From Chelatococcus sp. (GTDB taxonomy: Bacteria; Pseudomonadota; Alphaproteobacteria; Rhizobiales; Beijerinckiaceae): a DNA stretch of 22,530 nucleotides. Location of the stretch: assembly GCA_003248805.1 (NCBI GenBank), contig QFQY01000069.1, forward strand, positions 1 through 22,530, written 5' to 3'. Made by a program: the position numbers and the translations under genes. Shown here one piece after another: positions 1-7,530 of this stretch. How positions within the stretch are numbered: the first letter of the stretch is position 1; each line of letters opens with the position of its first letter. The notes below the pieces were generated by a model. It worked only from the letters and a program-made list of their open reading frames with translations, did no database searches and was not told the DNA's origin.

Positions 1-994
1 GCGTCGGGAAGGCGATCAGCGAGAGCTCGTTGATCGGCGTGCCGTCCTGCTTCTCCGGCGGGCGCAGGATGGTGAAATGCACGAGGTCGACATTCGCGTC
101 GGCCTTGAGCAGGTTGCGCCAGGTGCGCTCGCCGGGATGGGGCTCGCCCGAGACCAGCAGCACGCGCAGCTTGTCCCGGACGCCGTCGATGGTGACGACG
201 GCGCGGTTGTTGGCGAGCGTCAGCTCGTCGTCGAGCGGGGCGGCTTCGATTTCGACGACGTTGGGGCCGCCGCGGTCGATGCGGACCGGGACCTGGACGA
301 TCTCGCCGGCCGTGACCTGGCGGCGGGCGATGACCTCGCCGTCGCGGCGGATGGTGAGCCCGGCCCGGCCCGGGCCGTTGGTTTCCAGCACGCGCAGGCG
401 GATGATCTGGTCCTTGCCGACGATGCCGAAGCGCGGCGAATCGACCAGGACGATGCGCCGGTCGATCTCGGCGTTGCGGCCGGTGGTGAGGACGTGGAGC
501 GGCGCCTTGAGCCCGAGCGCGTCGGCATTGGCCGGGGCGTCATGGGCGAGGCCGTCGCTGATGACGATGGCGCCCGCGACGCGCTCCGACGGCACGTCGG
601 CGACACTCGCGGCCAGCGCCTCGAACAGGCGCGTGCCGTCGCCCGACCCCTGCGCGTCGCGGACGTCGACGACGCGCGTCTCGACATTGCCGAGCCCGCG
701 CAACTGGCGCTCGACCTCGGCCTGGGCGGCGTCGGTCTGGGCCGTGCGGTCGGCGAGGCGGTTCGAGGCCGAGCGGTCGACCACGACGGAGACGACGTCC
801 TTCACGGGTTCGCGATCCTCGAAGACCAGTGAGGGGTCGGCCAGCGTCAGGGCGAGCACGGCCAGCGCCAGCGCGCGCAGGATGGCGCTGCGGCCGGCGA
901 GCACGATGGCCGCGCCCGCCGCCACGGCCGCCAGCACGCACAGAGCGATCAGCAGCGGCAGCGGAACCAGCGGGGCGAAGGAGAGGCTCCACAT
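1..994 (-). CDS. Membrane protein with VWA-like site, C-terminus missing
   Basis: This gene starts at an ATG at 994-992, five bases after the stop of the DUF4159 gene, and is open to the left edge, so 331 codons are visible and the C-terminus is missing. Two hydrophobic segments (about residues 8-33 and 37-53) are followed by a probably periplasmic region. At residues 73-77 the sequence DRSAS fits the DxSxS metal-site motif of von Willebrand factor A domains, and a later strand-like stretch (AIVISDGLAHD) fits the same fold. After about residue 190 the sequence looks like beta-rich extracytoplasmic domains. It is the fourth gene of the MoxR operon and is probably translated by readthrough of ribosomes from the gene above, since its own Shine-Dalgarno is weak. 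In related genomes such proteins are usually called hypothetical, membrane or glutamine-amidotransferase-like proteins. The specific function is unknown. Confidence 0.8.
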   Translation of the reverse strand, partial: MWSLSFAPLVPLPLLIALCVLAAVAAGAAIVLAGRSAILRALALAVLALTLADPSLVFEDREPVKDVVSVVVDRSASNRLADRTAQTDAAQAEVERQLRGLGNVETRVVDVRDAQGSGDGTRLFEALAASVADVPSERVAGAIVISDGLAHDAPANADALGLKAPLHVLTTGRNAEIDRRIVLVDSPRFGIVGKDQIIRLRVLETNGPGRAGLTIRRDGEVIARRQVTAGEIVQVPVRIDRGGPNVVEIEAAPLDDELTLANNRAVVTIDGVRDKLRVLLVSGEPHPGERTWRNLLKADANVDLVHFTILRPPEKQDGTPINELSLIAFPT

Positions 995-999
995 GGCGC

Positions 1000-3819
1000 T
1001 TACTGTCCCAGGCGCTCGAGCAGGGCCGGAACATGGACCTGGTCGGCCTTGTAGTTGCCGGTGAGCGCGTACATCACGAGGTTGACGCCGGCGCGCAGCG
1101 CCATCTCGCGCTGGCGCGGATCGGAGCCGGAGAGCGGCACCAGCGCCTCGCCGCGCCGGCCGGTCGCCCAGGCGGCGGCGAGATCGTTGGAGGTGATGAC
1201 GATGGGCGAGACGTTGTCGCCCGCGCGCGCCGGGCGGCGCCCGTCCTCGCCCGCCGGGGGCAGCACCTCGACCCAAGTCGTGCCGCTGTCATAGCGGCCG
1301 ACGAGCCCGTCGAGGATGTAGAAGGTCTTGGTCAGCACATGGTCGCGCGGCAGCGGCTCGAGCTCCGGGATATCGAGCGTCTGCAGCATGCGCCGGAGCT
1401 GGTCGCCTTCCGGCGTGGTGCCGCCGCCGGGACGCGCGCTCATGGCGTCGCGCGTGTCGAAGATCACGAGGCCGCCGCCCTTCATATAGGCTTCGAGCTT
1501 GCGCAGCGTCTCGGCCGAGGGGATCGGGCGGCCGGCGACGATCGGCCAGTAGAGCACGGGGAAGAAGGCCAGCTCGTCGCGCTCGGCATCGACGCCGACG
1601 GCATCGCCCGGTTCCAGGGCGGTGCGCGCCGCGAGCACGCTGTTGAGGCCGCCGAGACCGGCCTTGGACATGTCGTCGACCGCCTTGTCGCCGGTGACGA
1701 CATAGGCCAGCCGCGTCATGGCGCCGTTGGCGATGAGGGCCTGCGGGATCGGCGGGCGGTTCTCGGGCTGGGACGCGGGCGCCGGTTGCGCGCGGGCAGG
1801 GTCCGGCGACAGGCCGAGGCCGAGCGCCAGGGCGAGCAGGATCGCCGCCGGGGCGGCCCGGCGCGCGCGGGCGAAGCCGAGCCTGCCGCCGAGCCAGAGC
1901 GTCGCCAGCGTATCGGCGACGAGCAGCAGTAGCGCGAGCACGAGGAGCTGCGGGCGCAGATCCTGCGCGATGGGCCGGTCGACGGGAAGGATCGGCGCGC
2001 CCAGCGCGGCGAGGTCGAGCGCGGTCAGTCGGTCCGTCGGCGTCAGCGCGTTGACGGCGAGCGAGCCGTCCGCCGGGCCGTAGATGCCGGGGGGATGGAT
2101 CAGGACGGCGCGGCCGGTGAAGTTGCGGGCGACGGGCTGGGCGGTGGCGGGTGGGGCGCGGAAGGCGCCCTGGCCGTCGAGGACTCGGGAAGGCGACAGG
2201 GTTTCCACGCGCGCATCCTCTCCCTGGACATCCGCGGCCGGACCCGTGCCGGCGAGGCCGACGATCCGCCGCAGCATTTCGACGAAAAGGCCCGACAGCG
2301 GCAGGTTCGACCATGTCGTGTCGGCGGTGACGTGCATCATCGCCACCATGCCGTCGCCACGGCGCTCGCCGGTGACGACGGGCGTGCCATCCTCCAGCGC
2401 CGCCCAGGTCTTGCGGGCGAGATCGGCCTCCGGCTCGGCCAGGATCTGGCGGCTGACGCGGACGTCGTCGTTCAGCTCGAGGCCGAAGAAGGGGCTCTCT
2501 CGCGTGAACGGCGCGAGCTTGCGCGGCGCGTCCCAGGAGAGGCCGCCGCCGAGCGTGCGCCCGCCCCGGCGCAGGCGCACGGGGGTCAGCTCGTCGGAGG
2601 CCGCCGCCAGCCGCGCGCCGGCGAAGCGCAGCAGCACGCCCCCGCGCTCGACGAAGGCGGTGATCTTGCCCGCGGTGTCGCGGTCGAGCGCGCCGATATC
2701 GGCGAGCACCAGCACGGAGAGGTTCTGGGCGAGCAATTCGCCCACGGGGTCGGTCGAGCCCTGGCGCGGCTCGCGAATCTCGGCGAAGGGCGAGAGCGCG
2801 CGCGAGATGTAGTAGGTCGGAGACAGCAGGGGCTGCGCGGTGTCGGTCGTGGCGCCCGAGACGATGCCGACGCGGCGGCGCTTGGCGCGGTCGTCGAGCA
2901 GCGCCACGGCGCCGGCGCTGCGCTCGCCCACGACCTCCAGGCGGGAGACCGCGTTGCGGACCTCGATGGGAAGCGTCAGCCGTGCGCTGGTCTCCAACTG
3001 CGAGCCCTCGAAGACGAAGGGGGCGTCGCCGAGCGGCAGGCCCTTGAGGTCGAGCGCGCGGACAGTGCCGGTGGCGGGCGCGGCGACGTCGGGCCGCAAG
3101 ACCTTCACGGCGAGCGCGCCGGCGAGGTTCTCGGGCGCCGCGAGCGCGATCTGGTTGGCGGGGCTGGCATGGATCGAGAGCCGGCGGGCCTCGGCCTCCT
3201 GCCGCAGCCGGGCGAGGAAGGCCGTCTCGTCGGAGAGCGCGATGCCGTCCGAGATCCAGACCGTCTCGGCCTCCGGCGTCGCGCGCAGGAAGGCCTCGAT
3301 GCGCGGCAGATGGGCGACCCGGTCGGGCGCATGCGGCTGCAGCGCGAGCGCCCGCAGCCGTTCGAGGGCAGAGCGCGGCTCCGTCAGCGCGATGTCGGCC
3401 GGAGCTTCGGCCAGCCCGACGATCGCGACCGGGCGGCCTTCGCGCACGGCCGCTGCGGCACGCGATCCCGCCACGGCGAGGCGCTCCGGCCAGTTGCCGG
3501 CCGCGCCGAAGCCGTTGTCGACCAGCAGCAGCATCGGGCCGCGCGCCGGTCCCGCCTCATGCGCGGGGTTCCAGACCGGGCCGGCGACGGCGAGGATGGC
3601 GAGCGCCGCCACCGCCATGCGCAAGGCCAGCAGCCACCAGGGCGTGTGGGCCGGCGTCTCGCGCTTCGACATCAGGTCCGCCATGATCTTCAGCGGCGGA
3701 AAGTCGATCCGTCGCGGCCGGGGCGGCGTCACGCGCAGGATCAGCCAGAGCGCGGGCAGCACGGCCAGCGCGGCGAGGGCCAGCGGGGCGGAGAAGGCGA
3801 TGGGGAGCGCGTTCAGCAT
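1000..3819 (-). CDS. BatA/DUF4159 domain membrane protein
   Basis: A 939-residue membrane protein. The N-terminus is a BatA-type (aerotolerance regulator N-terminal) region with hydrophobic segments at about residues 8-29 and 61-80 and the basic loop between them. A degenerate von Willebrand-like domain follows; the usual DxSxS is replaced by DNGFG at 101-105, so metal binding is doubtful. A glutamine-amidotransferase-like stretch (VLVLADIGALD, then FVERGGVLLRF) lies in the middle. Two hydrophobic segments near residues 630-690 include a signal-like AILLALALGLGL...ARA stretch, and the last roughly 245 residues form DUF4159, probably in the periplasm. ATG at 3819-3817 follows the DUF58 stop by three bases and has GGGGAG upstream. 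It belongs to the MoxR-DUF58 operon and is probably a structural partner of the chaperone ATPase. The molecular role is unknown. Confidence 0.9.
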   Translation of the reverse strand: MLNALPIAFSAPLALAALAVLPALWLILRVTPPRPRRIDFPPLKIMADLMSKRETPAHTPWWLLALRMAVAALAILAVAGPVWNPAHEAGPARGPMLLLVDNGFGAAGNWPERLAVAGSRAAAAVREGRPVAIVGLAEAPADIALTEPRSALERLRALALQPHAPDRVAHLPRIEAFLRATPEAETVWISDGIALSDETAFLARLRQEAEARRLSIHASPANQIALAAPENLAGALAVKVLRPDVAAPATGTVRALDLKGLPLGDAPFVFEGSQLETSARLTLPIEVRNAVSRLEVVGERSAGAVALLDDRAKRRRVGIVSGATTDTAQPLLSPTYYISRALSPFAEIREPRQGSTDPVGELLAQNLSVLVLADIGALDRDTAGKITAFVERGGVLLRFAGARLAAASDELTPVRLRRGGRTLGGGLSWDAPRKLAPFTRESPFFGLELNDDVRVSRQILAEPEADLARKTWAALEDGTPVVTGERRGDGMVAMMHVTADTTWSNLPLSGLFVEMLRRIVGLAGTGPAADVQGEDARVETLSPSRVLDGQGAFRAPPATAQPVARNFTGRAVLIHPPGIYGPADGSLAVNALTPTDRLTALDLAALGAPILPVDRPIAQDLRPQLLVLALLLLVADTLATLWLGGRLGFARARRAAPAAILLALALGLGLSPDPARAQPAPASQPENRPPIPQALIANGAMTRLAYVVTGDKAVDDMSKAGLGGLNSVLAARTALEPGDAVGVDAERDELAFFPVLYWPIVAGRPIPSAETLRKLEAYMKGGGLVIFDTRDAMSARPGGGTTPEGDQLRRMLQTLDIPELEPLPRDHVLTKTFYILDGLVGRYDSGTTWVEVLPPAGEDGRRPARAGDNVSPIVITSNDLAAAWATGRRGEALVPLSGSDPRQREMALRAGVNLVMYALTGNYKADQVHVPALLERLGQ

Positions 3820-3822
3820 CGG

Positions 3823-4737
3823 CTATCTCCCCGTTCCACGCGCGGCCGCCACGAGGCTCGCGACGCGCAGCACGCCCTCGCTCGCCGGGCGGTCGGTGCG
3901 GTGAAGCGTCAGCGTCCAGCCGGCCTTGCGGCAGGCTTCCCGGATCGCCTCGCGATGCGCTTCCAGCCGCTGGCGATACTCCTCGCCCCAGGACCCGGCG
4001 TCGCCGACGCGCAGCGACAGCCCGTCCTCGAGATCGAAGAGCTCGGCCTGCCCGGAGAAGGGGAAGGTCTCCTCGATCGGGTCGGCGATCAGGAGCAGAT
4101 GGCCACGGGCGCCGCCCGAGGCCATGGCGGCGATGCGCCCGGCGAGCGCGCCGGCCGGCGTCAGCCCGTCCGTCACGATGATCGCCTCGGCGAGGCGCGG
4201 CAGGGGGACCTCGGGCGGCAGGTCGGCTTCGGCGCCCTTCGTATCGGTCGCGATCGCCTGCGCCAGCATCTCGACGATGCGGCGCGAGGCCAGCGCCCGC
4301 GTCAGCCCGAGATGGCCGACGCGCTCGCCGCCCTCGACCAGCGTCTCGGCCAGCGCGAAGCCCGCGACCAGAGCCCGGTCGACCTTGGGCGCCAGCGCCA
4401 GCGAGGAGGCGAAGCCCATCGAGGCCGAACGGTCGATCCAGAGCCAGACGGCGTGCGAGGCCTCCCATTCGCGTTCGCGCACGAACAGATGCCCGTCCCG
4501 GGCCGAGCGGCGCCAGTCGATGCGGCTCGAGGATTCGCCCGCCACCAGCGGACGGTACTGCCAGAAACTCTCGCCCGGGCCGGCGCGTCTGCGACCGTGG
4601 ATGCCGTGCACGCTGGCCGAGACACGCCGCGCCTCCAGCACCAGCCGGGGCAGGCGGGCGGCGAGATCGAGCGAAGCGTTGAGAACCGGCGTCGCCGGCT
4701 GGCGTTCGGCCGTGCCGAGAACGCGCGTGCGCAGCAT
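3823..4737 (-). CDS. DUF58 domain-containing protein
   Basis: A 304-residue DUF58 protein. The typical DUF58 core is visible: YRPLVAGESSSRIDWRRSAR, followed by the strand VWLWIDRSASMGF, whose DRSAS fits a von Willebrand-type DxSxS metal site. The C-terminal third holds a second conserved strand (LLLIADPIEETFPF). The start was chosen at the ATG 4737-4735 because GGAGG sits just upstream, in the 14-base gap after the moxR stop. A longer reading frame reaching back to 4962 would overlap moxR by about 210 bases with non-DUF58 sequence. DUF58 proteins are routinely encoded next to MoxR ATPases and are thought to work with them, probably as adaptor or client in cofactor insertion or envelope protein maturation. 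That role is family inference and has not been demonstrated for this protein. Confidence 0.92.
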   Translation of the reverse strand: MLRTRVLGTAERQPATPVLNASLDLAARLPRLVLEARRVSASVHGIHGRRRAGPGESFWQYRPLVAGESSSRIDWRRSARDGHLFVREREWEASHAVWLWIDRSASMGFASSLALAPKVDRALVAGFALAETLVEGGERVGHLGLTRALASRRIVEMLAQAIATDTKGAEADLPPEVPLPRLAEAIIVTDGLTPAGALAGRIAAMASGGARGHLLLIADPIEETFPFSGQAELFDLEDGLSLRVGDAGSWGEEYRQRLEAHREAIREACRKAGWTLTLHRTDRPASEGVLRVASLVAAARGTGR

Positions 4738-4751
4738 CCGCTTCCGCCTCC

Positions 4752-5783
4752 CTATCCGAGCCGTTCGACGAGCTTGCCGATGATGCCCTCGACGGTCTCG
4801 CCATCGGCGCGGGCGGCGAAGGTCAGCGCGATGCGGTGCTTCAGCACCGGCAGGGCGAGCGCGGCGATGTCGTCGACGGAGGGCGCGAGGCGGCCTTCGA
4901 CGAGGGCGCGCGCGCGGGCGGCAAGCGTCAGCGCCTGGCTTGCGCGCGGGCCCGGGCCCCATGAGAGCTTGTCGGTGATGGCGCGGTCGCCGTCGCCGGG
5001 GCGGGCCGAGCGGACGAGGTCGAGGATCGCCTCGACGACCGTCTCACCCACCGGCAGGCGGCGGACGAGGCGCTGGGTCGACATCAGCGTTTCCGCCGTC
5101 ATGGCCGCGACGGGCGCATGGTCGGAGGCGCCCGTCGTCTCCAGCAGGATGCGACGTTCGGCGTCGCGGTCGGGATAGTCGACGTCGATTTCGAGCAGGA
5201 AGCGGTCGAGCTGGGCTTCCGGCAGCGGATAGGTGCCTTCCTGCTCGATCGGGTTCTGCGTCGCCAGCACATGGAAGGGTGCGGGCAGGTCATAGCGCTC
5301 GCCGCCGATGGTGACGTGGTGCTCCTGCATCGCCTGCAGCAGGGCCGACTGGGTGCGGGGCGAGGCGCGGTTGATCTCGTCGGCCATCAGGAGCTGGGCG
5401 AAGACCGGGCCCTTGATGAAGCGGAAATGGCGCTTGCCGTCGGCGGTCTCGTCCAGCACCTCGGAGCCGAGAATGTCGGAGGGCATCAGGTCGGGCGTGA
5501 ACTGGACACGCCGGCCGGAGAGGCCGAGCACCGTGCTCATGGCCTCGACGAGGCGGGTCTTGGCAAGGCCGGGCACGCCGACGAGCAGGCCGTGGCCGCC
5601 CGCGAGAAGCGTGATGAGCGAGAGATCGACGACCTTCTCCTGGCCGAAGATGACCCGGCCGATCTCCTTGCGCGCCGCGCCGATGGCGCCGAGCGCGGCC
5701 TCCGCCGCCTCGACGATGCCGCTGTCGAGGCTGATCGGCGCGTTCGCCTCGCGGGTCTCGCTCGCACGGGCTGGGCTCACCAT
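4752..5783 (-). CDS. MoxR family AAA+ ATPase
   Basis: A 343-residue MoxR-type AAA+ ATPase. Walker A is GVPGLAKT (69-76), Walker B is LLMADE (131-136), and sensor 1 is in LATQNPIEQEG (173-183), with the family signature PLPEAQLDRF after it. The C-terminal lid domain is intact. The protein is cytoplasmic and is expected to act as a chaperone for the assembly or activation of partner complexes, here probably the DUF58, BatA/DUF4159 and VWA-like proteins encoded directly downstream. The ATG at 5783-5781 was chosen over the ATG at 5840 because AAGGAG lies six bases upstream of it and the 19 extra residues do not look conserved. It is the first gene of the minus-strand operon, so the promoter should lie in 5784-5946, shared with the divergent DUF1285 operon. 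Confidence 0.95.
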   Translation of the reverse strand: MVSPARASETREANAPISLDSGIVEAAEAALGAIGAARKEIGRVIFGQEKVVDLSLITLLAGGHGLLVGVPGLAKTRLVEAMSTVLGLSGRRVQFTPDLMPSDILGSEVLDETADGKRHFRFIKGPVFAQLLMADEINRASPRTQSALLQAMQEHHVTIGGERYDLPAPFHVLATQNPIEQEGTYPLPEAQLDRFLLEIDVDYPDRDAERRILLETTGASDHAPVAAMTAETLMSTQRLVRRLPVGETVVEAILDLVRSARPGDGDRAITDKLSWGPGPRASQALTLAARARALVEGRLAPSVDDIAALALPVLKHRIALTFAARADGETVEGIIGKLVERLG

Positions 5784-5946
5784 GTCGATCTCCTTCACGC
5801 CTCGTTGTCGCGCCACCCGGCGCCGCGAACTTTCGACCATCCGGGTCGTTCAGTGTGGGGCGACCCCCGCAGAGGCTCAAGGCCCTAACGGCCCGCTGCA
5901 CAGGACTCGGCTTCACGATTATGTAGAGTTCAAGGCGGAGGACGCG

Positions 5947-5991
5947 ATGCAACCAATATGCCGCATACGACGGGCACGGGGTTTTCGATGA
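5947..5991 (+). CDS. Possible 14-codon leader ORF before DUF1285 gene
   Basis: ATG at 5947 is preceded at good distance by GGCGGAGGA and opens a 14-residue frame (MQPICRIRRARGFR). Its TGA at 5989-5991 overlaps the ATG at 5988, the candidate start of the DUF1285 gene. It carries five arginines in 14 residues. The DUF1285 start itself has only a poor ribosome site, so this frame could deliver ribosomes by coupling. No homology can be judged at this length, and it may be chance. Confidence 0.25.
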   Translation: MQPICRIRRARGFR

Positions 5992-6575
5992 GCGGGACCG
6001 CCAATCCGATGGAACGGCTGGCGGCCGCGCTGGCGGCGGGCCGGCGCGGCGCGGCGCCGGTCGAGCGCTGGAATCCGCCGTTCTGCGGCGATATCGACAT
6101 GCGCATCGCGGCGGACGGCTCGTGGTCCTATCTCGGTTCGCCGATCGGCCGACAGCCGCTGGTGAAGCTTTTCTCCTCCGTGATCCGCCGCGACGGCGAC
6201 GATTACTTTCTCGTGACCCCGGTCGAGAAGCTGGGCATCACGGTCGAGGACGCGCCGTTCCAGGCGGTCGAGATGGCGGTCGAGGGCGAGGGCGACGGGC
6301 GCGTCGTCGCCTTCCGGACCAATGTCGACGACCTCGTCGAAGTCGGGCCGGACCACGCCCTGCGCTTCGCGCCGGGTGAAAACGACGGGCTCAAGCCCTA
6401 TGTCCATGTCCGGCGCGGGCTGTGGGCGCGGCTGACGCGCGCGCTGACCTATGATCTGCTGGCGCTGGGCGAGGTGCGGGACGTGGATGGCAGGGAGATG
6501 TTCGGCGTCGCTGCCGGTGGCGGCTTCCATGTGGCGCTGCCGGCGGCCGCGCTCGGGGACGACGCTGCGGCATGA
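5988..6575 (+). CDS. DUF1285 domain-containing protein
   Basis: A 195-residue protein of the DUF1285 family. The conserved core begins at PVERWNPPFCGDIDMRI and runs through the strand-rich region SYLGSPIGRQPLVKLFSSVIRRDGDDYFLVTPVEKLGI. No signal peptide or membrane segment is seen, so it is probably cytoplasmic. The function of the family is not established. Starts at 5958, 5988 and 6009 are all in frame. I chose 5988 because its ATG overlaps the stop of a short upstream frame that has a strong Shine-Dalgarno, but 5958 cannot be excluded. The gene ends in an ATGA overlap with the Nudix gene, so the two are co-translated. It is the first gene of the plus-strand DUF1285-Nudix-DUF6111-CCA operon. 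Confidence 0.88.
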   Translation: MSGTANPMERLAAALAAGRRGAAPVERWNPPFCGDIDMRIAADGSWSYLGSPIGRQPLVKLFSSVIRRDGDDYFLVTPVEKLGITVEDAPFQAVEMAVEGEGDGRVVAFRTNVDDLVEVGPDHALRFAPGENDGLKPYVHVRRGLWARLTRALTYDLLALGEVRDVDGREMFGVAAGGGFHVALPAAALGDDAAA

Positions 6576-7234
6576 TCCCCGGACCCGCCCTCAACCTCAC
6601 CGCCGAGCAGTTCGCGGCGCTGGCCCGCAGGCGGCTACGCGCGGAACCTCCGGCTCTCGGAGACGTGATCGCCCGGCCGCGCGGCGACCACGAGCACCAG
6701 CCGGAACCGATGGCGCAGCCCGACGAGACGCGCGCGATCCCCGCCGCCGTCCTGATCCCGGTGGTGGCGCGGCCGGAAGGGCCGACGGTGCTGCTGACGC
6801 AGCGCGCCGCCACTCTGCGCAGCCATTCCGCGCAGGTCGCCTTTCCCGGGGGGCGGGTCGACGCGGTCGATGGTTCGCCGGTCGTGACGGCCCTGCGCGA
6901 GACCGAGGAGGAGATCGGACTTGCGCGCGAGCGCATCAGCACGCTCGGTTTCCTCGACGCCTATCTGACCGGCACGGGCTATCGCATCGTCCCTGTCGTG
7001 GCGCTGGTGGAGCAGCCCTTCGCGCTCACGCTCAATCCCCACGAGGTCGATCACGCCTTCGAGACACCGCTCTCCTTCCTGCTTGATCCGGCCAATCACC
7101 GGCGCGAGGGGACCGAGTGGAAGGGCCGGTACCGGACCTACTATGCGATGCCCTTCGAGGGCCGCTATATCTGGGGGGCAACCGCCGGCATGATCCGCAA
7201 TCTCTACGAGCGGCTGGCCGGCCAGGACGGATGA
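6572..7234 (+). CDS. CoA pyrophosphatase, Nudix hydrolase (NudL-like)
   Basis: A 220-residue Nudix hydrolase. The Nudix box runs from GG at 93-94 to RETEEEIG at 109-116, with the one-residue-longer spacing seen in the NudL/CoA pyrophosphatase subgroup. Directly before it is the subgroup's NuCoA motif, LLTQRAATLRSHSAQVAFPGG in residues 74-94, in which the usual glycine before the last three residues ahead of FPGG is alanine (A87). Such enzymes cleave CoA and acyl-CoA to phosphopantetheine and 3',5'-ADP with Mg2+ or Mn2+. The first roughly 55 residues are variable and may be a family-typical extension. The start overlaps the DUF1285 stop (ATGA). Confidence 0.93.
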   Translation: MIPGPALNLTAEQFAALARRRLRAEPPALGDVIARPRGDHEHQPEPMAQPDETRAIPAAVLIPVVARPEGPTVLLTQRAATLRSHSAQVAFPGGRVDAVDGSPVVTALRETEEEIGLARERISTLGFLDAYLTGTGYRIVPVVALVEQPFALTLNPHEVDHAFETPLSFLLDPANHRREGTEWKGRYRTYYAMPFEGRYIWGATAGMIRNLYERLAGQDG

Positions 7235-7235
7235 G

Positions 7236-7255
7236 GGGCGGACCCTCCTCCGCCC
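7236..7255. other. GC-rich hairpin in Nudix-DUF6111 gap
   Basis: GGGCGGA at 7236-7242 and TCCGCCC at 7249-7255 form a perfect seven-base-pair stem with a six-base loop, directly after the Nudix stop. No T-run follows, so it is more likely an mRNA processing or stability hairpin, or partial attenuator, than a terminator. Confidence 0.4.
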
Positions 7256-7272
7256 GCGACGGATAAGGGCCC

Positions 7273-7530
7273 ATGCTGCGCGCGATCATCGAAGAGGTTC
7301 TGCTCTTCGTCCTGCCCTTCTGCATCTTCGCCGGCTATCTCATCGTGAACCGGCGCAATCCGCTCGATGTGGAGCATTGGAGCCCGCATGTCTTCCGGCT
7401 CGCGATCGCCGGCTTCGTGCTCTCCATCGGATTCATCCTGGTGAGCGGCTGGTACGCCCCGCGCAACCAGGGGGCCTACGAGCCGCCGCACATGGAGAAC
7501 GGCGTCCTCGTGCCCGGCCGCTTCAAATGA
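7273..7530 (+). CDS. DUF6111 family small membrane protein
   Basis: An 85-residue protein with two predicted transmembrane helices (about residues 8-26 and 42-62) and a conserved C-terminal tail, GAYEPPHMENGVLVPGRFK, which I recognise as characteristic of the DUF6111 family of Rhizobiales. The function is unknown. AAGGG lies just upstream of the ATG. The gene ends with an ATGA overlap into the CCA-adding enzyme gene. Its fixed position between the Nudix and CCA genes is probably operon structure and gives no clear clue to function. Confidence 0.85.
   Translation: MLRAIIEEVLLFVLPFCIFAGYLIVNRRNPLDVEHWSPHVFRLAIAGFVLSIGFILVSGWYAPRNQGAYEPPHMENGVLVPGRFK

Noticed and set aside
2095..5178. A 1027-codon open frame on the plus strand opposite the DUF4159 and DUF58 genes
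   Set aside because: Its translation is low-complexity, rich in Arg, Gly, Ala and Glu, without domains. The opposite strand holds clear families with good ribosome sites. High GC content explains long empty frames.
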